Positions 7,254 to 14,456 of a DNA stretch of 32,678 nucleotides are shown in pieces. The position numbers and the translations under genes were made by a program. This DNA is from Desulfobacterales bacterium HSG2 (GTDB lineage Bacteria; Desulfobacterota; Desulfobacteria; Desulfobacterales; 4be13). Below the pieces are notes generated by a model. The model was not told the DNA's origin, did not search any database, and saw nothing but the letters and a program-made list of their open reading frames with translations. Numbering within the stretch: the first letter of the stretch is position 1; each line of letters starts with the position of its first letter. The stretch lies in assembly GCA_030378035.1 (NCBI GenBank), contig JAUCGI010000047.1:2621-35298 (forward strand), given 5' to 3'.

Positions 7254-7967
7254 ATGAACATTCAACTCACAGACCAGACCCTAATCCGGCAAATCGGACA
7301 GATTGCCGACCGGACCTGGCAGACACCGGAGGAACTCGTCACCCGGGCGATGGAACTCTATATCAGACAGTTGCCGGCAGAACATCTCCCGGACAAAGCC
7401 GGAGAATCCGCTGCCTGTGAGGAGGAAACGGAGCAAATGACCCTCGGAGCGATTATGGATAAGACCAAATCCGTCCTGCGGGAGCTGGCCGACAACGCAG
7501 ATACGATAATGGCGGAACTGGAACCTGTCAGACGATCAGGCTTTTTGGAAGTGATGAACAGGCTGGCCAAACGGATGGACACAGCTAGGAATGCGAATGA
7601 CCTGGTCGAAATTGCGAACATCGTATATGGCCTGACCGTTGAAATCCCCCGTTTTCCTCCTGATGATGAACCCCGGGAGCAATATTTCCGGCTGAAACCC
7701 GAGCACGATGGCAACGGTTATCAGCAACATGTCAGAAATCAGAAAACGGCCTTGGAAGAGGTGTTTTATCCGTCTTTTGAGCGAATTGAACAGGCTTGGC
7801 GGGATCTGCCCCGACCTGTTCCGCCCAATGCTTCGATAGGATCAAAAGAGACTCCATGGGAACTCATGGGCATATTCAAGGATGACCCGACATGGGGTGA
7901 GATATTTGATGAAATCGAACGGGAACGGGATAAGGACTATATCTGGCTGGGAGGTGAAGCGGAATGA
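7254..7967 (+). CDS. Long antitoxin-like protein paired with PIN toxin
   Basis: The first ~45 residues (MNIQLTDQTLIRQIGQIADR ... EELVTRAMELYIRQL) look like a ribbon-helix-helix DNA-binding domain, as in VapB-type antitoxins. The C-terminus (FKDDPTWGEIFDEIERERDK ... GGEAE) has the acidic amphipathic helix such antitoxins use to block PIN toxins. The ~150 residues between, largely helical and charged, are not recognised. At 237 aa the protein is about three times the usual antitoxin length. AGGAGG lies just ahead of ATG 7254, and the stop overlaps the toxin start (ATGA), supporting a coupled operon. Autoregulation by the RHH domain is expected from the family but no operator is evident. Confidence 0.72.
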   Translation: MNIQLTDQTLIRQIGQIADRTWQTPEELVTRAMELYIRQLPAEHLPDKAGESAACEEETEQMTLGAIMDKTKSVLRELADNADTIMAELEPVRRSGFLEVMNRLAKRMDTARNANDLVEIANIVYGLTVEIPRFPPDDEPREQYFRLKPEHDGNGYQQHVRNQKTALEEVFYPSFERIEQAWRDLPRPVPPNASIGSKETPWELMGIFKDDPTWGEIFDEIERERDKDYIWLGGEAE

Positions 7968-8425
7968 ATCGTTATTTCTGGGACAGCAATGTTCTGAGAC
8001 TTTTCAATAATAATCCGGATCATCCTGTTCTTCGCAGCCATATCGAGCGTGTTTCATGGGACAGGATTTTACTCCCTTGTGTGGTGGTGGCAGAGTCATG
8101 GCGGGGAAGACTGCGCCGGATTGACACAGTTCCCAAAGCAAGACCGGAAGAGGCGGTCTTTCCCTATCAGAAGCTGATTGACACTCACGAGGTGCTGCGT
8201 CAATTCACAGTTGCCCCTTTTGACAAGGAATCTGTGAGCCAGCTCCAGTTGCTGCGGCAGGATTTGAAACGCCGGAAAAAACGGGTTAAAAAACGGCATG
8301 CGGATATGATGATCGCGGCCATGACGCTGAGTCACGACTATATCCTCGTCACTCGCAATGAAAAGGATTTTGCGGATATGCTGCCCGCACAACAGATGGA
8401 GAATTGGATTGATAACCGGACATGA
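7964..8425 (+). CDS. PIN-domain toxin (VapC-like ribonuclease)
   Basis: This 153-aa PIN nuclease is expected to cleave RNA with Mg2+ in VapC fashion. The acidic residues are placed as in the family: D7 (FWDSNVL), E44 (VVAESWRG), D109 (RHADMMIAAM), and a final acidic/Asn turn in VTRNEKDFADM. The intervening region is basic (RRKKRVKKRHAD), which could help bind RNA. It starts within the stop of the antitoxin gene. All key residues are retained, so it is probably active. The next gene starts 61 bp downstream. Confidence 0.88.
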   Translation: MNRYFWDSNVLRLFNNNPDHPVLRSHIERVSWDRILLPCVVVAESWRGRLRRIDTVPKARPEEAVFPYQKLIDTHEVLRQFTVAPFDKESVSQLQLLRQDLKRRKKRVKKRHADMMIAAMTLSHDYILVTRNEKDFADMLPAQQMENWIDNRT

Positions 8426-8486
8426 CATTTTTTTCAGCGATGTAGGGTGGGACTTATCAAATCGAATGCAATTCAGGAGACAGCAA

Positions 8487-9530
8487 ATGAAAATTAAGGC
8501 AATACATGTAAGGAATGTCGGGCCCCTAAATCGGTCACTCGATTTTCAGGATGAATGGCGGGGAGATGTCCACGATCACATTCTCCTTTCCGGACCGAAC
8601 GGATCAGGAAAAACGATTGTCCTTCAGGCAGTTTCCATCTTGTGGGAAACGGTCGGGTATTGGCTGGATAATCGTAAAATGCCAAACCGGAACAATCCTG
8701 TGCAAAAGTGGCTGCGACAGTGGCAATGCATCGCAATGGTGTTGAGGGAATGCCCGCATTCCGATGCTCCTGTCGTTATTTTCTCCGGGAATGCGGAGAG
8801 TTACAATGAGCTCCGTTCAAAATATGAGAATCACAAATGGATCGGCGAAATTGTATGTGGCGAAACCAAATCCAAGCGCAAATCAATGATTCCCCGGGGA
8901 GAATGGATTGATTTGTGGGCGGAGGCCCGGAAAAAAATGATCCTGACCTTTGACAAATCAGACACCCCCAATGTGATCTGGTTGGATGCGGAACAACGGC
9001 GATGGGTCACGCCCAGACGAAATCTGGGACAGACTCTGCCGGAGGATTCGAAACTTCGCTGGCTGGTCACATATCAGGCTACGGAAGACTGGCAAAGCCA
9101 GTTGGAATCATCCCTGATCAACCTGAAATATACAAAGCTTCACAAATATCACAAAGTCATCCGTGATCTGAATGACTTTCTGTGCGACAAGGAAATCGAT
9201 CCCAATGTCAGACCCGGAGAAAACCGCCTTCAGGTCATTTTGAAAAACAGACGGGGAAAGGCTCACGCCATTGATGATCTCAGCGCGGGCGAACATCAGA
9301 TCATGATTCAGCTTTATACGGTGAGCCGCTGGATGGAGGAGGGCGGCATTGTGTTAATTGACGAACCTGACCTGTTTCTGCACCCCTCCCTGATCCCCGG
9401 ATTTCTGTCAAAACTGGAATCTCTGGTAAAAGAAAGAAACGGTCAGATGATAATCACCTCTCATAATCCTGATGTGTGGAAGCGATATGAAAGAAAGGGG
9501 CTTCGGGTTTCCCTGGGAGGTGAACATTGA
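8487..9530 (+). CDS. AAA ATPase of a PARIS-like defence pair (AriA-like)
   Basis: This is a 347-aa ABC/SMC-like AAA ATPase. From M1 at 8487, Walker A is GPNGSGKT (36-43), the signature motif LSAGE is at 265-269, Walker B is IVLIDEPDLFLHP with D292/E293, and ITSHNPDVW lies near 322. The frame is open further upstream, but the AGGAGA at 8475-8480 selects 8487, and earlier codons overlap the PIN gene. Its stop overlaps the TTG start of a DUF4435/TOPRIM gene. That order is the two-gene layout of PARIS (AriA with AriB) and similar OLD-like systems. In PARIS the ATPase assembles into a scaffold that holds and releases the nuclease on sensing phage anti-restriction proteins. The ATPase call is firm; PARIS rather than another OLD-like pair is inference. 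Confidence 0.82.
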   Translation: MKIKAIHVRNVGPLNRSLDFQDEWRGDVHDHILLSGPNGSGKTIVLQAVSILWETVGYWLDNRKMPNRNNPVQKWLRQWQCIAMVLRECPHSDAPVVIFSGNAESYNELRSKYENHKWIGEIVCGETKSKRKSMIPRGEWIDLWAEARKKMILTFDKSDTPNVIWLDAEQRRWVTPRRNLGQTLPEDSKLRWLVTYQATEDWQSQLESSLINLKYTKLHKYHKVIRDLNDFLCDKEIDPNVRPGENRLQVILKNRRGKAHAIDDLSAGEHQIMIQLYTVSRWMEEGGIVLIDEPDLFLHPSLIPGFLSKLESLVKERNGQMIITSHNPDVWKRYERKGLRVSLGGEH

Positions 9531-10348
9531 GAGTCAAAGGGGCTGAAACAAGGCGGCAGGAGATTATTGACCAGTACATTGGCGGAACCGGAAAACGGGT
9601 ATTTCTGGTTGAAGGCGAAGATGACAAAAACGCCTTCAGTGAGATGCTTGAAAAGAGATTCGGCAGTGAGTTCGAGAACAGATGGGCGGTTGCTCCTGCT
9701 GGAGGCAAGCTGCTTGTCCTCGGACTTCTTGCCAAAGAGCCGGACTGGATCGGTATGGTGGACAGGGATGAATGGGCCGAAGATACCATAAATGAAAAAA
9801 AAGCGGAATATCCCAACCTGAACATACTTCCACGGTTTTGCCTGGAAAACTACCTGATAGAACCTGCTGAAATCTGGAGCGCCCTTCCGGAGATTCAGAA
9901 AAGCAGGATTAGCGGAGGATTTGAACAGTTGAGAACTGAAATACTGGCGGACCGGGAAAAATGGATACGGCACGGTGTGCTCAGAACGATAATCAACCCG
10001 CTGTGGGACGGTCTGATTGCACGAGGCTTCCAAAGCGATTTGCTGGATTTCAATAATGCCCAGGATGATGACAAGATAAAGGATACTCTCAGAAAATGGC
10101 ATGATTTTCTGAATCCCGGCATGCTTTTTCAAACATTCGGGGAAAAATTGGATATGGTAAGGAGAAAACCTCTGTCTGAACAGATAAGCCTGTGGATAGA
10201 CGGAAAAGAATTTTTTACTTCTCATGTTCATAAGGTCCTTAACCGCCTTTTGGGTCAGCAAAGTGAGGATGAAAGAAAAAAACAGCTTTTCAGAGGAAGA
10301 ACATTGCCGGATGACTTGGATTTTTTATGGGAAAAATTCGGGTTTTAA
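9527..10348 (+). CDS. DUF4435/TOPRIM-like effector of a PARIS-like pair (AriB-like)
   Basis: This 273-aa protein has a TOPRIM-type core: VFLVEGEDDKNAF with E29/E31/D32, followed by GMVDRDEW with D79 and D81, then the LENYLIEP motif (106-113) that is typical of DUF4435 proteins. These acidic residues would bind metal for nucleic-acid cleavage. The start is a TTG embedded in the ATPase stop (TTGA), with GGGAGG 6 nt upstream, so translation is coupled. In PARIS, AriB is the toxic nuclease released from the ATPase. The remaining C-terminal half is helical and not recognised. The gene is followed by remnants of toxin-antitoxin genes. Confidence 0.8.
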   Translation: MRVKGAETRRQEIIDQYIGGTGKRVFLVEGEDDKNAFSEMLEKRFGSEFENRWAVAPAGGKLLVLGLLAKEPDWIGMVDRDEWAEDTINEKKAEYPNLNILPRFCLENYLIEPAEIWSALPEIQKSRISGGFEQLRTEILADREKWIRHGVLRTIINPLWDGLIARGFQSDLLDFNNAQDDDKIKDTLRKWHDFLNPGMLFQTFGEKLDMVRRKPLSEQISLWIDGKEFFTSHVHKVLNRLLGQQSEDERKKQLFRGRTLPDDLDFLWEKFGF

Positions 10349-10351
10349 GGT

Positions 10352-10462
10352 TTGAAAAGATTCTGTCATGTCGATCTTGCCGATTCGCTGACAGTGATGG
10401 CAGATGAGTTTGAATTTGATAAAATCCTTGAACTGAATCTTATCTGGGAAAAAGATGTTTAA
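10352..10462 (+). pseudogene. PIN-toxin-like C-terminal remnant
   Basis: A 36-codon frame starting at a TTG without a good ribosome-binding site encodes VDLADSLTVMADEFEFDKIL and a short tail. The pattern resembles the last third of PIN toxins (an acidic Asp, a helix, then a strand reading IL-L). No upstream part exists because the preceding DNA belongs to the DUF4435 gene. It is best read as a decayed toxin end; confidence in the family is modest. Confidence 0.4.
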
Positions 10463-10615
10463 ATACTCCGTAAATCTTATCTGGAGTTGGATTATCAGCT
10501 TTCCCTGACCACTGCCCAGCGTTTTGAAATGATGTTCCGGAAATCACGGGAAATAGCGGAGGTGTTGCTGAAAAATGGACACAGAAAGCCTGTTGAAATC
10601 ATTAAACGAACATGA
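10463..10615 (+). pseudogene. Remnant of a small antitoxin-like gene
   Basis: An open stretch without a start at its proper position encodes LDYQLSLTTAQRFEMMFRKS followed by REIAEVLLKNG and a short basic end. Its length and its overlap with a nucleotidyltransferase-like start resemble the small helical protein that often precedes MNT-type nucleotidyltransferase genes. The lack of an N-terminal start and the upstream stop at 10460-10462 indicate decay. Confidence 0.4.
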
Positions 10616-10694
10616 GGTCCGCTATGTGATTATGGGAGCAACGGTCATAAAAGAGGTATTTGGAGGCGTATCGGAAATATTGTCTGAACCATGA
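10575..10694 (+). pseudogene. Truncated MNT-type nucleotidyltransferase
   Basis: The 39-codon frame begins MDTESLLKSLNEHEVRYVIM followed by GA, matching the first strand and helix of minimal nucleotidyltransferases (LL-LNEHGVRYV-IGG). The catalytic GSxxxGxxxxxSDxD motif that should follow is missing: after GATVIKEVFGG the frame ends. Only the N-terminal 20-odd residues are homologous in style. It overlaps the preceding antitoxin-like remnant. Confidence 0.6.
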
Positions 10695-10756
10695 TTCAGA
10701 TGATCAGAGACAGAAAAGAACTTGAACTCGGACTTAAACCAGAACGTGAACTGGCA

Positions 10757-10774
10757 GGTTCAAGTTCAAGTTTA
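10757..10774 (+). repeat. Short AAGTTC microsatellite
   Basis: Three units of the hexamer also found at 5391-5434 occur just upstream of the MazE-like gene. Similar runs in two gaps of the same island indicate a genome-wide microsatellite habit rather than a gene-specific element. Confidence 0.6.
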
Positions 10775-10803
10775 CACTTATGATAATCAAAGAAAGGAGT
10801 TAT

Positions 10804-11046
10804 ATGAAAGAAATACAAATCAGCTTTGATGAGGATGTTCTTGAAGAAATAGAACAGATTGTTTCGACAACCGACATTTCCCTCTCCGATATTGTGGGAG
10901 ATGCTGTCAGGCGATGGTTAAAAGGAAGAAAAATCAGAAAGTTTGAAGAGGAGTGGATCGAAAAACTCAGGCAGCATCCTGATGATCCGGAGGACGCGGA
11001 AAAATGGTTACCCTTACAATATTGGAGCGATGATGAACCGTGGTGA
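10804..11046 (+). CDS. Ribbon-helix-helix antitoxin (MazE/CopG-like)
   Basis: This is an 80-aa protein. The N-terminal strand and two helices (KEIQISFDEDVLEEIEQIVS, then LSDIVGDAVRRWLK) fit an RHH DNA-binding domain, followed by a basic stretch and an acidic C-terminal tail (HPDDPEDAEKW ... WSDDEPW) that would bind the toxin. AAGGAG (10794-10799) selects ATG 10804 over an earlier in-frame ATG at 10780. The next gene, overlapping its 3' end, is a MazF-type toxin that is truncated, so this antitoxin has lost its full partner. Confidence 0.75.
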   Translation: MKEIQISFDEDVLEEIEQIVSTTDISLSDIVGDAVRRWLKGRKIRKFEEEWIEKLRQHPDDPEDAEKWLPLQYWSDDEPW

Positions 11047-11170
11047 TATATGGATGATAAATTTAGGCGGGAAAATCGGCATCAGACCCGTTGTTATTCT
11101 CACAAGACAAAAATCAGATTCCGCCCGCAGACAAATTTCAGGTGACGAGGTGATCAATTTTCTGTTATGA
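11033..11170 (+). pseudogene. Truncated MazF/PemK-type toxin
   Basis: The frame begins MNRGDIWMINLGGKIGIRPV followed by VILTRQKSD, the first two strands of MazF/PemK endoribonucleases (NRGDIW and GxRPVVIL). It stops after 46 residues; a complete family member has about 110. The C-terminal half, with the conserved Thr-Ser catalytic region, is absent, and the last ~15 residues are unrelated. The stop overlaps the BrnT start (ATGA), so a deletion appears to have joined the two modules. Confidence 0.8.
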
Positions 11171-11445
11171 GATTCAATTTTGACAAGAAAAAAAGCGAAA
11201 AACTGAGAAAGAATCCGAAAAGGAAAATAGGCTTTGAAGAGGCGACCGAAATTTGGGAACAACCTTACTATGAGGATCGCCGTTCTGATGATCCCGAACA
11301 ATTCCGTGCAATCGGATGGGTTCGGGGCAGATTATACTCGGTAATTTACGAAGTCAGGGAGGATGACGAGGGAGAATATTGTCACCTTGTAACCCTTTGG
11401 AGATCAACCCGACAGGAGGAAAGGCTGTATGAAAGAAACTCATAA
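11167..11445 (+). CDS. brnT: BrnT-type toxin (DUF497)
   Basis: This 92-aa RelE-fold ribonuclease toxin matches the BrnT pattern: an N-terminal FNFDKKKSEKLRKN strand-helix, IGFEEATEIWEQP, an FRAIGWVRGRLYSVIYE strand pair, and the terminal RSTRQEERLYE helix with its conserved Arg/Glu. It begins inside the stop of the truncated MazF gene and its 3' end overlaps the next gene by 17 nt. In the characterised BrnTA system the toxin is encoded first and blocks translation by RNA cleavage. The protein looks complete. Confidence 0.88.
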   Translation: MRFNFDKKKSEKLRKNPKRKIGFEEATEIWEQPYYEDRRSDDPEQFRAIGWVRGRLYSVIYEVREDDEGEYCHLVTLWRSTRQEERLYERNS

Positions 11446-11698
11446 AAAAAATATCCCCTCGGCAGACGAAATCGCTGACATGGCTGACAGGGGAGAAGAC
11501 GTTTCCCGGTTTTTCAGCAACAACGGCAAGATGAAATATCCCGTGCAGCGGGTCAGCGTGGATTTCCCGGCTGACATGCTCAGAGAACTGGATGATATTG
11601 CGAGCGGACTGAACCTCAGCCGCCAAGCCGTAATCGTGTCATACCTTCGTCATGCTCTGGATCAGCATTATATGGCACAGAAATATCGTTATTCATAA
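11429..11698 (+). CDS. brnA: BrnA-type antitoxin
   Basis: This 89-aa protein is encoded directly after and overlapping brnT, the canonical order. The N-terminal part (PSADEIADMADRGEDVSRFF) is the toxin-binding region. The C-terminal part (VQRVSVDFPADMLRELDDIA ... SRQAVIVSYLRHALDQ) is an RHH/CopG DNA-binding domain. BrnA proteins repress their own operon and neutralise BrnT. Its ATG lies in the toxin frame, consistent with coupled translation. Confidence 0.85.
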   Translation: MKETHKKNIPSADEIADMADRGEDVSRFFSNNGKMKYPVQRVSVDFPADMLRELDDIASGLNLSRQAVIVSYLRHALDQHYMAQKYRYS

Positions 11699-11939
11699 AA
11701 CTGGCATGAGATATTCTCAGGAAAGTCTTACGACGAGGTCAGGTTGTGGCTGCCTGAAGACGAATACGTTCAGGAGGTGAGCAATGAATGATATCAAAGT
11801 CAGCTATGTGCTGCCGGTGTTACTTTTGAGCAGGTATGGAAAAACCGGGTGCGGGGCAGGATCGGAGACGCGGCCGCATATTTTGAGACTCTCTCTGCGG
11901 CCTGAGACTGCCGAGTAGCGAGAACTGAGAGGAGTGGCG
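11699..11939 (+). other. Gap with decayed small-gene remnants
   Basis: No intact gene is seen. A frame continuing as HEIFSGKSYDEVRLWLPEDE and YVQEVSNE, and a frame reading VTFEQVWKNRVRGRIGDAAA and YFETLSAA, look protein-like. A strong AGGAGGTGAGC precedes an ATG at 11784 whose own frame (MNDIKVSYVLPV) would join the second by a frameshift. This looks like another broken antitoxin-sized gene; the family is unknown. Confidence 0.35.
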
Positions 11940-11940
11940 T

Positions 11941-12089
11941 ATGACAACGGACAACGGACAACGGACAACGGACAACTAACCACGGACAACTGAAAGGAAT
12001 GGCGTATGACAACTGACCACGGACAACTGACCACGGACAACAAACAACTGACCACGGACAACCAACAACCAACAACGGACAACAGACAA
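11941..12089 (+). repeat. Heptanucleotide repeat (ACAACNN)n at the 5' end of the large-subunit gene
   Basis: About twenty 7-base units (ACAACGG, ACAACTG, ACCACGG, ACAACCA) run from 11941 into the coding sequence. Two similar SD-plus-ATG contexts are embedded: GAGAGGAGTGGCGTATG ending at 11943 and GAAAGGAATGGCGTATG ending at 12008. Because the unit is not a multiple of three, gain or loss of one unit downstream of the second ATG would shift the reading frame. Heptad tandem repeats of this kind are known as STRR sequences in filamentous cyanobacteria. Confidence 0.85.
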
Positions 12090-14456
12090 ATGTATGACGT
12101 AATCAATACCCGTGCAACCAGACTGGACGCGCCTGACAAGGCATCCGGCCGGGCTGTGTTTATAGACGACATGAGTATGCCGGGGATGCTGTATGGAGCA
12201 CTCCTGCAAAGTCCTCTGGCTCATGCGAAGATTCTGAACATTGACACCTCGGCGGCTGAAAGGCTTCCGGGGGTGAAGGCTGTGGTGACTGCCAAAGAGG
12301 CGGGGCTGATTCAGTACGGAGTCAGCCCTGCCCGGTACGACGAAACCCTTTTCTGCCACGACAAAGTGCGATATGTGGGGGATGAGATCGCCGCGGTTGC
12401 TGCTGTGGATATGGAGACGGCGACGGAAGCTGTCTCTCTCATCCGGGTGGAATATGAGGAACTGCCTGCCTTACTGACCATCGAAGAGGCCATGGCCGAG
12501 GGCGCGGCAGTTCTGCATGAGAAGTATCCCGGAAACATCTGCGCCGAGGTCCATCAGACCTTCGGAGATGCGGACACGGCGTTTAAGGAATGCGATCTGA
12601 TTAAGACCCAGACCTTTAAGAACAAACGCCAGGACGCGGCCTTTATCGAACCCCAGGGCTGTATCGCCGATTATGACCTCGCGGGAAATCTGACCCTGCA
12701 CAGCTCCACGCAGGTTCCCCATTATGTCCAGCGGACGGTGGCCATGGTCCTGGGACTTCCCGTCGGAAAGGTCAGGGTGGTCAAACCTTATGTGGGCGCG
12801 GGATTCGGCATCAAGGCCGCGGCGAATCCTTTGGAACTGACCGCATCTCTTCTCTCCGTGAGGACCGGAAAACCGGTGAAAATGAATTACTCCAGGGAGC
12901 AGGTCTTCATGTTCGGACGGGCCAGACATCAGTTCACCCACACCATGACCACCGGCGTGAAAAAAGACGGCACGCTCATGGCCCTGAGGCATGAATGCCA
13001 CTTGGACGGCGGCGCGTATTCGAGCTTCGGCATCGCCACGGTCTATTATGCAGGCTCTCTTCTCGGAGGGCCGTACAGACTCCCGAACATGAAATATGAC
13101 GGGTACCGGATTTACACCAACAAGCCGGCCTGCGGCGCGCAGAGGGGGCACGGCGGCGTTGCGGCCCGGGCCTGCTGGGAGCAGCAGTTGGACATCATCG
13201 CCGAGGAGTTGGAGATGGATCCCCTTGAACTCCGCCTTAAAAATATGATGGTGACCGGAGATGTCACCTGCAATGATCTGAATATGAGCAGCCTCGGCAT
13301 GAAAGAATGTATTGAAGCGGTGAGACAGGGTTCCGAATGGGATAAGAAAAAGGGGAGACTGCCCAAAGGGAAAGGGATCGGAATGGCCTGCGGGTTCTTT
13401 GTCTCCGGCGCGGGGTATCCGATCTACCGCTCGGACACCTATCACGGAACGGTGGTGATCAAGCTGACCGAAGACGGCGGAACCGCACTCATTTACACCG
13501 CATCCGCCGAGATCGGCCAGGGATCGGATACGACCTTTGCCATGATTGCCGCGGAGGCGTTGGGGATTCCCCTGGAGAATGTGCGCCTGGAATCAGGAGA
13601 CACCGATTTCGGAGTTGACCTGGGCGCTTATTCCAGCAGGCAGACGCTGATGACCGGGCATGCCGTCAAAGAGGCCGCGGAGGATGTTAGGAGACAGGTT
13701 TTGGAGGTGCTTTCCGGGGAGTTGGGTGTTCCGGCTGAGGATATGGATGTCAAAAAGGGAGTGATTCTCTTCAGGAAGGAGAAACCCGATTTCAGTGCGA
13801 TCAGGGTGCGCTACATCAAAGAGCATCGGGGATGGACCGACAACCCGGCCGAAGATGAGGAACTCACCTTTAAAGAGGCTTCACGGATCGCCTATCTTGC
13901 CAAAGGGAGTATTGTGGGAACCGGCAAATACAAGCCGCACCAGTTGGGCGGCAAGTTCAAGGGCGCGGCTGTGGGGACCTCTCCCGCTTACGGATGCTCC
14001 GCCCAGATCGTTGAGGTCAGCGTCGATACGGAGACCGGCAAGGTCATCATCGAAAAGATGACGGACGCGCATGACTGCGGACGGGCGATCAACCGGACCT
14101 CTGTGGAGGGGCAGATGCAGGGATCACTTTCCATGGGTCTGGGCGAGGCGATGTTTGAAGAGGTCAAGTTTGACGACAAAGGAAATGTTATCAACTGCGA
14201 CTTGGCTGAGTACAAGATTCCAACCGCCCTGGATATGCCGGCCATGGAAACCATCATTGTGGAGAGCAGCGAGCCGAACGGCCCCTTTGGTGCGAAAGAG
14301 GTCGGCGAGGGCGCGATCATGCCCACCATCCCGGCCATACTGAATGCGGTTTATGATGCGGTCGGGGTGCGGATTCGTGAGCTTCCGCTGACGCCTGAGC
14401 GGGTTTATATGGCGTTGAGGGAATCTACACGGATTGTGGGTAAGAAAGGATTATAA
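12006..14456 (+). CDS. coxL: Molybdenum hydroxylase large subunit (CoxL/XdhA family)
   Basis: This 816-aa subunit binds the molybdopterin cytosine dinucleotide cofactor and does the hydroxylation chemistry. Family motifs are in order: ASGRAVFIDDM near 46, EPQGC near 216, GAGFGIK near 266, CGAQRGHGG near 376, GQGSDTTFAMIAAEAL near 504, and GAKEVGEG near 763, with E768 as the likely catalytic glutamate. The CO-dehydrogenase active-site loop (AYRCSFR) is not seen, so a CO substrate is unlikely; an organic (for example aromatic or N-heterocyclic) substrate is more plausible. GAAAGGA lies 8 nt upstream of ATG 12006, but residues 1-28 are encoded by heptad repeats; the family domain really begins at M29 (12090). 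The last 11 residues are encoded by a 52-bp repeat. Its subunit partners lie 6 kb upstream. Confidence 0.92.
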   Translation: MTTDHGQLTTDNKQLTTDNQQPTTDNRQMYDVINTRATRLDAPDKASGRAVFIDDMSMPGMLYGALLQSPLAHAKILNIDTSAAERLPGVKAVVTAKEAGLIQYGVSPARYDETLFCHDKVRYVGDEIAAVAAVDMETATEAVSLIRVEYEELPALLTIEEAMAEGAAVLHEKYPGNICAEVHQTFGDADTAFKECDLIKTQTFKNKRQDAAFIEPQGCIADYDLAGNLTLHSSTQVPHYVQRTVAMVLGLPVGKVRVVKPYVGAGFGIKAAANPLELTASLLSVRTGKPVKMNYSREQVFMFGRARHQFTHTMTTGVKKDGTLMALRHECHLDGGAYSSFGIATVYYAGSLLGGPYRLPNMKYDGYRIYTNKPACGAQRGHGGVAARACWEQQLDIIAEELEMDPLELRLKNMMVTGDVTCNDLNMSSLGMKECIEAVRQGSEWDKKKGRLPKGKGIGMACGFFVSGAGYPIYRSDTYHGTVVIKLTEDGGTALIYTASAEIGQGSDTTFAMIAAEALGIPLENVRLESGDTDFGVDLGAYSSRQTLMTGHAVKEAAEDVRRQVLEVLSGELGVPAEDMDVKKGVILFRKEKPDFSAIRVRYIKEHRGWTDNPAEDEELTFKEASRIAYLAKGSIVGTGKYKPHQLGGKFKGAAVGTSPAYGCSAQIVEVSVDTETGKVIIEKMTDAHDCGRAINRTSVEGQMQGSLSMGLGEAMFEEVKFDDKGNVINCDLAEYKIPTALDMPAMETIIVESSEPNGPFGAKEVGEGAIMPTIPAILNAVYDAVGVRIRELPLTPERVYMALRESTRIVGKKGL

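Noticed and set aside
12471..13445. 324-codon minus-strand frame opposite the large-subunit gene
   Set aside because: The plus strand encodes a full conserved molybdenum hydroxylase subunit; this is its antisense shadow.
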